Notes: generated from the sequence alone by a model not told the origin. Shown: positions 35,953 through 48,060, numbered from the stretch's first letter. The stretch is DNA of 64,000 nucleotides from Lucifuga dentata (GCA_014773175.1 VXCM01000466.1:322588-386587); one strand, 5' to 3'. A program made the numbers and translations.

Positions 35953-37148
35953 GTAAGTTTCCACACACATGCGAGCTTAAAAGCTGAAGGATACAGGTTA
36001 GTTAGAAATTTGGGGGTTTCGGGATAATTGATTGAGCTTTCCTTGTATGAGGTAAAGACAGAAGAAGGGATCAGCAAAAGAGACGTTTTATGAAGCTTTA
36101 TCTTGTGGTATACTTTAAACTACATACTGCTGTGGTAATTCCCTGCTATTAAAGAAAACAACTGGTTTAGTTATGAGTCATGGCTATTTGAATGCTCCCA
36201 GAGCTCACAGAGGCCTGCTGTTTGGAGTGCTCATGCCCAGACAACTGTGTGAATGAACTGATGCACCATCTGTATATGTGTTCTTTGTTTTTTCTGGTCT
36301 TGGAGGAGGCTTGAAAATGAGCAACATGTTGCTGTATACAATTTTAAAGGGCTTATATTTACTGTATGTCATTCACGTGCTTATTCTAACAAAGCAGCAT
36401 AACACCTTACAGGCTGTGTTATAGCAGAAACAGATATTCCTACAATGTATCACAAAATTCGTTACTTACATGAATGTGATTTAGCTTTTAATGAGAACAA
36501 GCTGTTCTCCGAATCCAAAAGATTTATTTTCTTTTGTTTGTTCAGTGTATTTGTTGTTAGTGTATTGGCAGCCATTGTTTCCTCAAGCTTTCCTGTTGAA
36601 GGAAAGCAGCTGGCACAGACAGTAAGAGCTCTCACTTCAGTACATATCTGGAGAGATTTTAACATCACAGCCTCACTCTGCAAATAATCCAGTCTGCTAA
36701 ACCCGAGCATAAGATAAGCGCAGCTCTTATAAACACAGCACAGAAGAACATGTTTATACTGAAGAAGTGCTTTTGTCACTAAACAGCCTCATGTGTTGCT
36801 CCTCTGTTTTGCTTATCTGAGAATGTGACATATTAAAAAGCATGTTTATTTGTTGGTCTGCAATGGGCTGATGTTTTGGAATGCGCTCTGGCATTGGTAC
36901 AAATAATAATGCAGCTTTACAGTGAACTTAGACCATATGCTGCAGCATGTCATCCACTCTACATCCATTACCAAAAACCTTGATCAAACCTATGGGTGGT
37001 TTTAACAAGGTTATCTCACATGCTCATGGAAACTAAAAAATTAAAATTAACATGAGTTTATGGGTGTGTAAAGGGAGCTTGAAGTCGCAAGTGCGAGTTT
37101 TGGAAGTGTGTGCGTCGTTGGTGTTTCTCACTTTGATTGTCACTGCAG

Positions 37149-37233
37149 GTGCTCAGCCCGACATACAAGCAACGCAATGAGGACTTTAGGAAACTCTTCA
37201 AGCAGCTTCCTGACACAGAGAGACTCATTGTGG
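37149..37233 (+). CDS. gramd1b: gramd1b exon: start of GRAM domain region
   Basis: Acceptor CACTGCAG, 85 nt, donor GTGAGT. Encodes VLSPTYKQRNEDFRKLFKQL followed by PDTERLIV, the highly conserved lead into the GRAM domain. Enters in phase 0 and leaves carrying one base. All known and candidate upstream exons splice here, so it is the shared junction for alternative N termini. Confidence 0.97.
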
Positions 37234-37764
37234 GTGAGTGGAGTGTGTGTGTGACCCTGTAAATACACGGGCCATCTGAGGACGAGCAGGGAAAGAGTGA
37301 TTAATTCTGACTAATTTACTGGAATATTTCAGATCGACAACACAAAATATGCCCAGATTGTCACTGACACTTGTAAAAAAAAAACAAAACAATTGGACTT
37401 GGAATCTTTGAGATAGTAAAGAATATGTTTCACACTAACATGTTTTTGATTAATTTTTAATAGAGCCTTAGTTTTTGATTTTTAGTGGAGTTTTCAGCTT
37501 GAAATGTGGTGTTTTGCACTTTTTGTGATATAGCCAATTCACTACTGGACATGCCTGAAGCAGTTTGATTAAATTGAATTACTGTTAATGATGATAATGA
37601 TGTGAGAAGTTTAATTTGTGATGTAATTGGTAAGCGATAATAGGCGATAACGTTTCCTGAAACACATATACTGATCTCTGTCTAATTAATAAATACTTAT
37701 CATCAATGGGAAGACTTGCAGTGTTAGTTTTATTGATATGTTTGCGACCTCCTTTGTGTTTCAG

Positions 37765-37868
37765 ACTACTCCTGTGCCCTACAACGGGATATCCTCCTCC
37801 AGGGAAGACTCTACCTCTCTGAGAACTGGATCTGTTTCTATAGCAACATCTTTCGCTGGGAGACACTG
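37765..37868 (+). CDS. gramd1b: gramd1b exon: GRAM domain core
   Basis: 104 nt between TTTCAG and GTATGC. Encodes DYSCALQRDILLQGRLYLSE then NWICFYSNIFRWETL, the beta-strand core of the GRAM lipid-binding domain, identical or nearly so to GRAMD1A/B. Leaves in phase 0. Confidence 0.97.
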
Positions 37869-37972
37869 GTATGCTCATGAACTCTCTGGACCTCTGTGTG
37901 TTCTCATATTTGTTATTCTGACAGTATTGGGGCATATTTGGTGCTGTAATGTGTGTGTGTGTGTGTGTGTAG

Positions 37973-38068
37973 CTGACTGTGCGGCTAAAGGACATCTGCT
38001 CAATGACAAAAGAGAAGACTGCTCGCCTCATTCCTAATGCCATCCAGGTCTGCACAGACACAGAGAAG
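37973..38068 (+). CDS. gramd1b: gramd1b exon: GRAM domain
   Basis: 96 nt, phase 0 on both sides, encodes LTVRLKDICSMTKEKTARLI then PNAIQVCTDTEK. The basic residues here belong to the surface that in GRAMD1 proteins contacts anionic lipid. The acceptor AG follows a (TG)n run directly, with almost no pyrimidine tract. Confidence 0.97.
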
Positions 38069-38662
38069 GTAAAGGATACAGAATTCCTGAACACACAAGT
38101 GTACATCAGTGGATTAAATCTAATTCTTTTTGTCTAAACTGACAGCAGGTAGACATTTGAGGTGCAGATTCTGGCTGGTCACAGAATGGTCATTGATTTA
38201 TTCAATTCAATTCAATACAAATTTATTTATGCCTCTAGGGGCAATTGTTTAGAGCAGCACATCATAACACACCACACAGGAATACGCATCAAGTAGCACA
38301 AACAAACATGAAGAAGAAACACGCAACACCTGAGTGCCAAATGTGGAACAAAATCAACACACTAGATCAATGAATAAAAAGATCAGATAAAAAAGAATTA
38401 CCACTACAAGGCATCGGATTGCAGAGAGGGTAAAGGACTTTGATTAGTTTTACATACAGGTAAACCATAATGTTGTCCTGATGGCATCTTAATCTTTCTT
38501 AAATGCCCTCATCCTGCAGGAAACCCCTTCTTCTAGCTTTGGTATAAACAGTGTGAAGAAAGCTGATTTTTCCAGCTGAAATGTATCTGTCCCTTTAAAA
38601 AAAAAAAAATGCTTTCCAGAAATACACCAGACTGACACACTTTTAACATTCATCCTTCACAG

Positions 38663-38743
38663 CACTTTTTCACCTCATTTGGAGCCAGGGATAGGACTTA
38701 CATGATGATGTTCAGACTGTGGCAGAATGCCCTGCTGGACAAG
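38663..38743 (+). CDS. gramd1b: gramd1b exon: end of GRAM domain
   Basis: 81 nt, phase 0 on both sides, encodes HFFTSFGARDRTYMMMFRLW then QNALLDK. Matches the FTSFGARDR motif that closes the GRAM domain. Confidence 0.97.
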
Positions 38744-38876
38744 GTGAGCCAACCTAAGAAACATCATATCTGCTCTGAAACAGGGAATTTTTGAATATTT
38801 AAATTCCAGAGGGAAGATTTCTGGGGTATTCTTGAGTCTTTTTGTTCTTGTCCTCATGGGTTTATTCCTTTTTCAG

Positions 38877-38992
38877 CCCCTGTGCCCAAAAGAACTGTGG
38901 CATTTTGTACATCAGTGCTATGGAAACGAACTCGGTCTAACTAGTGATGATGAAGACTACGTTCCCCCTGATGATGACTTCAACACCATGGG
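38877..38992 (+). CDS. gramd1b: gramd1b exon: post-GRAM segment
   Basis: 116 nt between TTTTTCAG and GTGAGT. Encodes PLCPKELWHFVHQCYGNELG then LTSDDEDYVPPDDDFNTMG, with an acidic stretch after the GRAM domain. Leaves in phase 2. Confidence 0.97.
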
Positions 38993-39976
38993 GTGAGTCT
39001 ATCTGGTTATGCTAGAATATCAGTTATTATGTCACTGTTGTACAAATTGTCCTGTTAGTTACCCAGTTACTCAAATTGACTTAGATATCACATGCTCAGT
39101 CATGCAGACGTACATGTTTCCTGCTGTCTTAACTACTCCATTTAGACATACACTTAATGTATTTAATGTACTGTAATTTACTCTGCAAGAGCTGCAAATG
39201 TCTTAAAATAAAGCTGTAAAGTGTAGCAGTTCTCATCACATTACTGATTTACCTGTTCGGTTGGATACCTGGGCAATGAGGCAAAATAGGAGAGTCTTAA
39301 ACGCTGTAAAAGGTGCAACATGGCAATTGTTGCACCTTCAAAGAACTGAGGTCTGAGCAGCTCAAAGTGGAAGAGATCAATGATAGATAAAATCAAATGC
39401 AAATTGATTTAAATATAATAAATTATATTGGCTAAATTAGTCTGTATTATTTGAGTTATTTTTACTTGCTTTCCATACATCAATTTATTTCAAGCATTTT
39501 ATTGAATCATATTAAAAGAGCAGGAGACATTGAGCTTATTACTAAGCTGCTTGAATATTAGCTTTAAGTTCTTTTATCTGCACACAAAGTAACAAAGAAA
39601 TCCATTCCTCCTTTCGAACATTAGTACATTAAATCGACAATAAAAATGAGTTTGAGCTACAAAAACTGTCAGAAAAACATATTATGAATCATACACTTTA
39701 ACTCCAATTAGGCTCTGTGTACTTCAGCTTTCATTATCTTCACCATTACTATTATTTTTAAATGACTTCATTCATGCAAGTTTGCATTTAAATTTGATGC
39801 TATATTATATGATGTTTGTGTAATAATTAATGTATGTATACTACCCATCTGGTATCTATAGTAAGTAGACATACACCATAAAATGCCCTTGCAAATATTA
39901 TTTTACCCAGATGACATGAGAGGAGAGGAGAGGAGAGGAGAGGAGATGAGATGACTAAAGTTCCTTTGTTCCTCAG

Positions 39977-40139
39977 GTTTAGTGAAGAGATTCCTAATGA
40001 GGAGAATGAGATCAACAGCGACAACTTGGCTAAGAGTAGCGCAGAGGCCAAACCTGAGGGGAGCCCTCCTCTGCTTCACAAAAAGGTCATCCCTAACATC
40101 AGCATCCCCACTCCAGGCAGCAATGACACACCCATCACA
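39977..40139 (+). CDS. gramd1b: gramd1b exon: variable linker
   Basis: 163 nt; begins FSEEIPNEENEINSD and ends IPTPGSNDTPIT at donor GTAAGT. Low-complexity, Glu/Ser/Pro-rich linker between GRAM and VASt domains, expected to be disordered and the least conserved part of the family. A run of AGAGG units (39915-39945) lies just upstream of its acceptor. Confidence 0.93.
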
Positions 40140-40877
40140 GTAAGTGCCATGTGTTATACACTGTTCACTAACACACACACACCTAGACAAAAGTAGAATA
40201 AAGGGCAACATCTCTTGTTGCTCTTCACCAATAAGAGCAGATTTGAAGCGTCCGCACTGCTGAAGTGCCCTTAATCAACACCTTAAAACACTTCTAGCTA
40301 TAACAGTGCTGTTCTGTATGCTGACACTGACCTATGACCCCTCTGTGAAGAGTGACAAGCAAAATAATTAGCCTCTACAGCATCACACATTATTCCTGAA
40401 ACAAAAAAATTGTAATCATTTAATTTATCAGTCTTACTTTTGTCCTATAGCCCAAATCAATAATTCTCCCTCTTTTTCAAATGACTTAAAATAGCTACTC
40501 AAAATCTTTAATTTAAATTCATGGAGATTAGCCTCACTTCCAGTTCCAGATAATAAGACCCTTTATTGTTTTATTTATAAAAGCCTTGATCTGTCTGTCA
40601 CGTCTATATCATTTTGCAACATTTCACTTATTTGTCCAACATGAGAAGGAGCCCGAAATCAGACTTTCCTGGTCAGATTGTGATGGAATGTGGGAGAACA
40701 ATGCACCTCCCCACTCATTCACTTCAAACAGTCATTGGTCCAAGGGGGGTTTTCACTATTACAGGTCAAATGAAGGTCACTTTAAGCAAGAAGAACAGGG
40801 AGGGAGAGAAAAGAGAAACACAATTGAAGTGATTGATTTCAAGCGGCCGACTGACTGACTCCGTCTCTGTCTCCCAG

Positions 40878-41070
40878 TTTGACCTCCAGTCAGAGGAGTA
40901 TGCAGACTGCCTGCCAGACGGCGAGCTGCTGGCGATGCCGCTGGTGGTGGAAGACAAGAGCTACGAGACCAGCGGGCTCGGCGGTCCTGTGACCTCGCCT
41001 TCACTTGACTTCAATGATAACGAAGATATCCCCACTGAGCTCAGCGACTCCTCTGAAACACACGATGAGG
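40878..41070 (+). CDS. gramd1b: gramd1b exon: linker with conserved SPSLDFNDNEDIP motif
   Basis: 193 nt between CTCCCAG and GTAAGG. The first half (FDLQSEEYADCLPDGELLAM) is variable; the second half SPSLDFNDNEDIPTELSDSS then ETHDEG is nearly identical to human GRAMD1B and is a good diagnostic against GRAMD1A/C. Confidence 0.95.
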
Positions 41071-41198
41071 GTAAGGCATGAGTCCGGAAAACAGAAGCAC
41101 CATCTACTCTCTTTGTAATACACAAACCGAAGGAGGGTATTTGATTTAGTTTGCATAGTAAATCCAATTGTTACGTGTAATTTAATCCGTGTGTGTAG

Positions 41199-41342
41199 GT
41201 GAGGTCCAGGCCTTCCATGAGGATCTGAATGGCAGACAGCATATCAACGAGGTCTACAAGTTCAGCGTGGACAAGATGTATGACCTCCTCTTCAAAGAGT
41301 CGCAATTCATGAGTGACTTCATGGACCAGCGGAGATTCTCAG
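41199..41342 (+). CDS. gramd1b: gramd1b exon: VASt domain start
   Basis: 144 nt between GTGTGTAG and GTCAGT. Encodes EVQAFHEDLNGRQHINEVYK then FSVDKMYDLLF...RRFS, the first helix and strand of the VASt/ASTER START-like sterol-binding fold. Confidence 0.96.
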
Positions 41343-41466
41343 GTCAGTCTGTCACTGACCCCTGTGCTTTGACCTCTGACCTCCTTGGAGTAAGGCCAAG
41401 CATAAATGTGTGTTCCCCTGAAGCTATTGTTAATACATATTCCTTTCTTATCATATTGCTATGTAG

Positions 41467-41585
41467 ATGTGGTGTACCACCCATGGAAGAAAGAGGAAAT
41501 TGGGAACCAGACCAGAGAGATCATGTACACCATCTCTCTGTCCAACCCCCTCGCCCCCAAAACAGCCACAGTCACTGAGACTCAG
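41467..41585 (+). CDS. gramd1b: gramd1b exon: VASt domain
   Basis: 119 nt between TATGTAG and GTACAT. Encodes DVVYHPWKKEEIGNQTREIM then YTISLSNPLAPKTATVTETQ, strands of the sterol-binding cup. Leaves in phase 0. Confidence 0.96.
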
Positions 41586-41697
41586 GTACATCAAACTGTC
41601 CTGCGTCAGAAACATACTTAATTTATTTTATTAATTTGTTCCATGTGAGACCCAAAATAAACACAATTAAAGACACACATTCCCTTCTTTTTACTAG

Positions 41698-41841
<144 letters not shown>

Positions 41842-41907
41842 TGAGAAAGATGTGGTCGGATGTACAGGAAACGTTGCAGCGGAAGAATTTAATGCTTTTG
41901 ATTTTAA

Positions 41908-42096
<189 letters not shown>

Positions 42097-42255
42097 TAGC
42101 TGAAAAATCTTTCAAAAGTCTCATCAGGCATCTGATAAAGCATTTCTTCCAGGGCACTGGCAGATGGCTCTAGGATGGTGAATTAATACATTTATCAATG
42201 GGGATTATCAGGCTAAAGACAAGGTAATAACCAAAGTTTTCTTTTTCCCTCTCAG

Positions 42256-42556
42256 AGATGGAGTTGTCCAAACTGGAGGATATACTGACCGAGTCCCATC
42301 AACTGTCTCCCAAAGCCAAGGTGGTGAAGAACTCCATGGTGAGGCGGAAGAAGAGGCCACTCCCCCACATGCGCAGCCAGCATCTGGATGAGGCCCTCAG
42401 CCCTGTTACCACGCCAACAGATGAGGAAGTGATCCAGCGGATCAAACAAGTGGCGGGATCCACGCAGACCAGACACCAGAGTCCAGAACACCATCACCTG
42501 CCTGGAGGCCTCGCTCTGTACAGCATCTCCAAACTGCTGCTCATCATCAGCTTTGT
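42256..42556 (+). CDS. gramd1b: gramd1b exon: basic linker and start of transmembrane helix
   Basis: 301 nt between CCTCTCAG and donor GTATGG. Encodes a linker with the basic cluster VRRKKRP, the conserved LSPVTTPTDEEVIQRIKQVA and GSTQTRH motifs, and then SISKLLLIISF at the start of the ER membrane anchor. It leaves in phase 2 (GT carried over), which fits the 12-nt microexon at 42686 exactly. Reading past the donor gives a few residues and a stop in a CA repeat. Confidence 0.95.
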
Positions 42557-42685
42557 GTATGGAACTGATACCAATACACACACACACACACTCATATATT
42601 CATATTGAGAAGTACTCATATTTAGCTGCTCATGTATTTGTCTGAGTGTAATCCACATCTCCTTTCCTTTCACTGCCATTCATAG

Positions 42686-42697
42686 GATCTGTCTAAG
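42686..42697 (+). CDS. gramd1b: gramd1b 12-nt microexon inside the transmembrane helix
   Basis: GATCTGTCTAAG lies between acceptor CCATTCATAG and donor GTACAC. With GT from the previous exon and T from the next it reads V-I-C-L-S, so the helix becomes ISFVICLSLVLLVFLNMM. Human GRAMD1B has ISCVICFSLVLLVILNMM, so the four residues are needed to match the family. Skipping would keep frame (ISFVLVLLV) but shorten the helix by four residues, about one turn. Confidence 0.88.
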
Positions 42698-42801
42698 GTA
42701 CACACTGTGTTAACTAATCAGGCAGCATAACCAGAAGCTTTTCCATACACAGATCAGCTAATTGAGGACATTATGGTTGAATACTTTGCTCTTATTTTCA
42801 G

Positions 42802-42909
42802 TCTGGTCCTGCTGGTTTTCCTCAACATGATGCTGTTCTACAAGCTGTGGATGCTGGAGTATTCTGCACAGTCCCTAACAACCTGGCAAGGACTGCGGCT
42901 TCATGAAAG
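42802..42909 (+). CDS. gramd1b: gramd1b exon: transmembrane helix end
   Basis: 108 nt between TTATTTTCAG and GTACAC. Encodes LVLLVFLNMMLFYKLWMLEY then SAQSLTTWQGLRLHE. This is the second half of the single ER anchor and the short lumenal-side sequence; nearly identical to GRAMD1B. Confidence 0.96.
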
Positions 42910-43294
42910 GTACACACAAACAATCACATACACACCTTTTATGCAGTATTTAGTTTAGTTTACACAAAACTCACATATTACAGCGGTTTAGCATGGCTAA
43001 AGGAAATTTCAAATGTTTGAGGATACAGACATCTGTGTCTTGGACACACAGCATGTGCAAAATTGAATGGAGTTTTGTTGTTATTAGTCAATTTTGGCTC
43101 AAACACGCACATTTCCACATACACATTCAACCATAACCATATGGCCATTGACGTGTGACAGGAAAACATTTGAGCTTTTAAAATGACTTGGAAAAGGAAT
43201 TGCTCTGGGCTTACTGAAAAAATTTACCAAACTGTTTGTTGGAAGCCCTTCAAAATGGTAGTCATGCTCCAATGGCTGCAGCCTGATGTTGATA

Positions 43295-43327
<33 letters not shown>

Positions 43328-43347
43328 CGCACATGTGCGCTTCCCAG

Positions 43348-43468
43348 TAAACTGCCTCAGACGCAGATGGAGTGGGCCCAGCTCCTCGAGGCTCAGCAGC
43401 GTTACCATGACGCCGAGCTGCAAAAGTGGAGGGAAATTATCAAGTCTTCAGTTATGCTGCTAGACCAG
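43348..43468 (+). CDS. gramd1b: gramd1b exon: C-terminal coiled segment
   Basis: 121 nt between CGCTTCCCAG and GTACTC. Encodes KLPQTQMEWAQLLEAQQRYH then DAELQKWREIIKSSVMLLDQ, a helical, coiled-coil-like region conserved in GRAMD1A/B. A (GT)n(GC)n tract runs almost into its acceptor. Confidence 0.96.
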
Positions 43469-43839
43469 GTACTCAGACACAAGAAGACATTGTCTGCATG
43501 ATAATATACTTAAGTAGAAACATACATAACAATAATAGCTGGTAGAAGAATCCATTAGACCAGGTAGGGATAAAATTGTACCATAAAAATACAGATTGTG
43601 GCTGTTTTGCCAGATACACCATTGCTACAGTCAGTGGAGAAACTAGCTTCCTTGCCACTTGTCCTGTGAATTTCCTGTTATATCATTTTGAAACTTCCAT
43701 GCAAAATATTGAACGTAGACGGAAGCCCACACTTCCAATCTGAATTCCAAACATGATCAAAACATCAAAATCTGATATTTACTATTTGTGTTTGGGAACA
43801 ATTTTTTCATCATTGTTGCTGCACTTGAAATATCTGGTC

Positions 43840-44425
43840 TTAAAGGACAATACCGACAATTTTGCATGGTTAAGCCCAATAAATACTATCCATCTAAAAA
43901 ACATTACATTATTGACAACCAATTTCCAAAACGTAAAACCATATTTTATTTTCCTGTTACTTTTCCAAATCCCATAATCTTGCAAAATTAAATTCATGTG
44001 GTACACCCACCTTTAAATTTAATGTTTCACCTGCTAACACCTGTGTCCAAATGTAAAAGGGATGGTCGTTTTTAATTTCTCTGTAAAAGCTGTCTTCTCC
44101 TGGTACTGTACTTCCTGGCAGAGACATATGTTATCATGCAGCTCCGTGTTGGACCGGTTAAATAAAGTTACTTTGACAAAAAACTTTATGCACATAGTGT
44201 TTGTTTTGATGGATTATGTATGTTAAGCACATTTGTGGTCTCTACAAGTTGATTTTTATAACATAATGGAATGAACTGAAGCCACTGTCAGACTGGAAGG
44301 AAGGAAAAACAATCCTAAAATTTACTGCTTCAGTAGTATGTTTGGGAAATGGTTATTAATAATGTAACATGCATGTATGCAGGTTGTATTTACTTGGCTC
44401 AAACATGCAAAATCGCCTTTATTAA
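43840..44425. mobile_element. Family A MITE, copy 10, in last gramd1b intron
   Basis: Left TTAAAGGACAATACCGAC then ATGGTTAAGCCCAATAAA; right GGCTCAAACATGCAAAATCG with a damaged final CCTTTATTAA. Confidence 0.78.
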
Positions 44426-44858
44426 TAAGGTGGTCACAGTTCAGGATTCTTGCTAAGAGAAGACAGTAGCCCTGATTGTACCCAGTGGAGATTATCAGTT
44501 GAAAGAAGACATATTCTGTTTTTGTTCTTTGTATTACAGTTTATGCACATCGTAAAACAAATCCATAGGTCCTGAGCTGCCCTGAATGCTTTTTGGAAGT
44601 AGCACCTCAGTATGCACAGATGCTGGAGCAATAGCAGGGGATCAGTGTGTTTTTCAAACATTAAAGCAGTGCAAAAGTTTCAGAATAGATCAACTTAGAA
44701 CATGTAAATCAGTGTGTCCCTTTTAACTATCATAAAAGGAATCATCACTTTTTCAATGCCTTAGTTCATGTAAATTGTAATCCTCCAATGTTTGTTCCAA
44801 AAATCTAACTCATTTTATTTTATTTATTTATTTTTTTACTCTTGTTACTCATCCACAG

Positions 44859-44948
44859 ATGAAAGACTCTTTATTGAACCTACAGCGAGGGATTAGTTTA
44901 AGGGACTACAGCTCAGAGGCTGAGGAGAAGAGAAGTCGCTACCACTGA
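44859..44948 (+). CDS. gramd1b: gramd1b last coding exon
   Basis: After acceptor CATCCACAG, 90 nt encode MKDSLLNLQRGISLRDYSSE then AEEKRSRYH and stop TGA at 44946-44948. Human GRAMD1B ends MKDSLINLQ...EEKRNRYH, so this is the true C terminus. Confidence 0.97.
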   Translation: MKDSLLNLQRGISLRDYSSEAEEKRSRYH

Positions 44949-46810
44949 CACACCCCCATCAGGCTATGAGGGCATGTTGTGCAATACAGGACCTGTTTTG
45001 TTTGGGACCCAATATGCAAACAACAGCAAGACAGAGGGAAGACAGAGGGGGAGGCGGGACCAACAGCGAGCTGGCCCAATAGGGACAGAGGAACGGTCGT
45101 CTCCAGCACATAAAGGTTACAACCCCCTGGAAGAGGAAATCGCAGACAGGAAGTACCATCACAGAGGAACGGAGGCGTCCCACAGCCCTAAGATAATGTA
45201 GGAAGGAGCAAGACCCCAATCATCTTGACTGCACTTTCCTTCAATTCTCTTCCAATTTATTTCCAAACACATCCTACTATAAGCCATGGAGAGAGAAGGA
45301 GAGAAGGAAAGAAAATTACTGCATGCATTTAGTCAACTTAGCTCCCCTCACTTAGTGTTAATGTGGTTCAGTTCCTATCTGTGTGTCAACAAAAAGAAGA
45401 ACAGAATATGTGACTGGGGGTCCTTTCAAGTATGTATGGCTTTCTATACTCTCTCGACTGTTCCAAACCAATCGTCCCCTCGGGATCCTTGCTGCAGTGT
45501 CCCCAAAATAAAACCTCCAGGTGAGCAGGACCTACTGCCTTGTTTTAAGATGGCCTGCACAGTCTCTGTCAGGGCTGGTTCCCTGCATTGTCTGCAGCCA
45601 GAAGTATTTACTGAGTTACTGTATGTATTGCTTGATTAGAAAAGTAAGAATCGATAAGACCTTCATTATTAGGCTCATATTACTGTGGATGTTACCTCAG
45701 AGACACACAAAACACACAATGAAGGAACTGGAATCACTGAACAGTATTTTCAACCTTTTCAAGCAATTCATTAGGGTCCTCGTTTCACAATCATGTCCGT
45801 GTCAGCATCACCGAATGCTAGAACGTCTGAATTTCCTTTTGTTTTAGATGATCTTACATTGCATAATTCCCCATTGTTCTAATAGAGTAGAATGTATTAG
45901 CCTTCATACAAAGGGACGCTGCAGCTGGACCAGCAGGGGGACCCGTGTTCTTACATGTTTTATTACTAAGCTGTGACTATACAGTATCTCTTTAAAATGT
46001 TTCAGATTAGAAAGAATTCTGTCAATATATTTGAAATATATACGGATATTTCATTATTTAATATATATTTCAAAATATATAAAAAATTACATATATTTAT
46101 TGTTAATTTATGTATATAGGGAAATTATTAGAGCTATTATTATTATTAATTAAATCAGTTAAAGAATTTCTAACAGAAAGTGTTTCGGTTTGAAATGCAT
46201 GCCGGACATGTCTGTGACATGTCCAGTGTGCAAGTATGAGTGTGCATTTGCGCGAGTATATTCGCGCACGTGTGTGTGTGTATGTGTGTGCGCATATGTG
46301 TGTGCACAAGTGTGTGCTGTAAAGTGTGACATTTTTACCATTCCACACTTGTACGTTTCTTAATTTTTTTTTCATTTCAGGCACATGTAGCCAGACTGCC
46401 TTTTTTTAATGCTAATGCATTTGGATGGAGCCTTGCGTTAGCCTCATCAGGGTACAGTTTACAATCAAAGGGTTTTGTTCCAAAATGATGTATCCGACAA
46501 AAATTACACCGACTTTTAAAGAATTATTGATTGTGCAAATCAACAATTAATGTCTTTTTTTGACATGACAAAATGAAGACTTAATAGAACTGATCCTCTC
46601 AATTCCAAGGATTGAATGACAAACTTAATAGGTTTTCTCTCATAAATGGATATATAAAATTTTGGAGATGAACCCTCTTTGTGCATGTCACCACTTTAGT
46701 GACATGAGCACTCTTTGCTTTTTTTTTTTTTTTTTTTTTAACCCAAATTATCCTCTCCCTTCCCCTGTTTCAAGTATTTGCCTGGGATGCAATGAAAGCA
46801 TGAGAATAAA
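44949..46810 (+). other. gramd1b: gramd1b 3' UTR, end uncertain
   Basis: Non-coding sequence after the stop. Candidate polyadenylation signals AATAAA occur at 45507-45512 and 46805-46810; I cannot say which is used, and the UTR may be longer. It includes GT/GC-rich sequence near 46240-46310 and an AT-rich inverted repeat near 46028-46080. Confidence 0.5.
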
Positions 46811-47253
46811 TGTTACACAACGAAACTGAACCAAAAGAGAGAAGCAGAAATTTACCTTCACAAAATACCATATTCCTATTCCTTTGAATGAAGTATTTAT
46901 CATGTATTTCATGTATTATATGTATTGGATAAGGTGCAGTACAGAGCATCTTTTAAGGGTTTGTCAACAGAAATGCCTGTGACAGCTGACAGCATTCAGC
47001 ACTGAAAGCACTTCCATAAGAAGATAAACTTCCTTGTGTAGAAAAGAGAAAGTGATGCACTTTAGAGAAAGACAAAGAGGAATGACCGCACTGTAGTTTT
47101 GAGGTAAATGTACTTACCTGCTTGTTAAAAACTTCCAAAATCACTCTAAATAGTTTGATTCTGCCATTATGTTACCACCCAAAAATATTGGTGCTTTTAC
47201 CTTTGGCAGTGTTCTTCCAATATCAAATCCCAAAAGCAGCTCCAGACTAAAAA

Positions 47254-47801
47254 CCATGGTGTATTTCAAAAAAAGAAGAAAGAACAGACCAGTGAACACA
47301 TCCTGAAGTTCTTTTAATGCCACTCTGTGCTGGTAGGGGGCGCTAGTCGAGGCGGTGAAAGAGGTTTATAATCAATAAAGAGAGGAGGTGGCAGGAGAGA
47401 CTATAGTTTATTTAACGATAAAACCAAGGCAAAGAACACAGAGGAAAAGATGGTACATTCATCCCCAAAATCAGTAGGAAAGAAGTTGGAACATTTTGTG
47501 TTTATTTGACAAATGTAGAGTTTAGACTCCTTGTTCCAGCAACAGAGGATGTATTGAATAATCCAAAACAAAAGTGAAGTTCTGTCCACTGGACAAAGAC
47601 TAAGACCTGTGACGCAACCAAAACCATGCATGTGATGTTTGGACCAATTGCAGCCAGGGAGAGGTTACCAGAAGCAGAAAAGACAGATCATTTTTGGGGA
47701 CCGGCATAAAGAACAATGAAATCGTGAATAGTTGCATCTTGAGCTTTGCAAGATGTCTTTTTGGCCTGAAAGTTCTACTTTCCATGAAGTATGCTGGGTC
47801 C
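47254..47801. mobile_element. Dispersed repeat (family B), copy 2
   Basis: Similar to 25432-25815 at both ends and in the ACCAATTGCAGCCAGGG block (about 47644). It is longer, with an unrelated segment near 47320-47630 that copy 1 lacks. Confidence 0.6.
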
Positions 47802-47950
47802 TTAAGACTGATACACTCTCTGGTGTATCTCAGGGTTGAGCTGGAGTGAATTGTTTGTGTGAGGAAATAAGAAAGATCATGCCTGCATGGCGTGTTACTA
47901 AATGACTTACTGAAAGCATGTCAGAAGAAGAATGTTCAGGATTGGACCCC

Positions 47951-47953
<3 letters not shown>

Positions 47954-47995
<42 letters not shown>

Positions 47996-48060
47996 NTGTG
48001 CGTGCGTGCGTGCGTGCGTGCGTGCGTGTGCGCGTGCGTGCATGCACGCATGCTCGCGTG
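47954..48060. repeat. (GT)n then (GCGT)n compound microsatellite with a gap
   Basis: About 42 bp of GT, one N at 47996, then GCGT units and alternating purine-pyrimidine sequence (CATGCACGCATG). Such tracts favour Z-DNA. Confidence 0.9.

Noticed and set aside
36445..36621. 59 codons with a hydrophobic run ending at ACA|GTAAGA, phase 0 with the gramd1b exon at 37149
   Set aside because: The frame match is suggestive, but the sequence is AT-rich with no family similarity and no promoter features. A GTAAGA after an open stretch this short is expected by chance.
37585..38106. 173-codon minus-strand open stretch
   Set aside because: It is antisense to well-supported gramd1b exons and includes a translated CA repeat.
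45286..45639. 117-codon open stretch after the gramd1b stop
   Set aside because: Lies in the 3' UTR, has no similarity to any family I know and no splice support.
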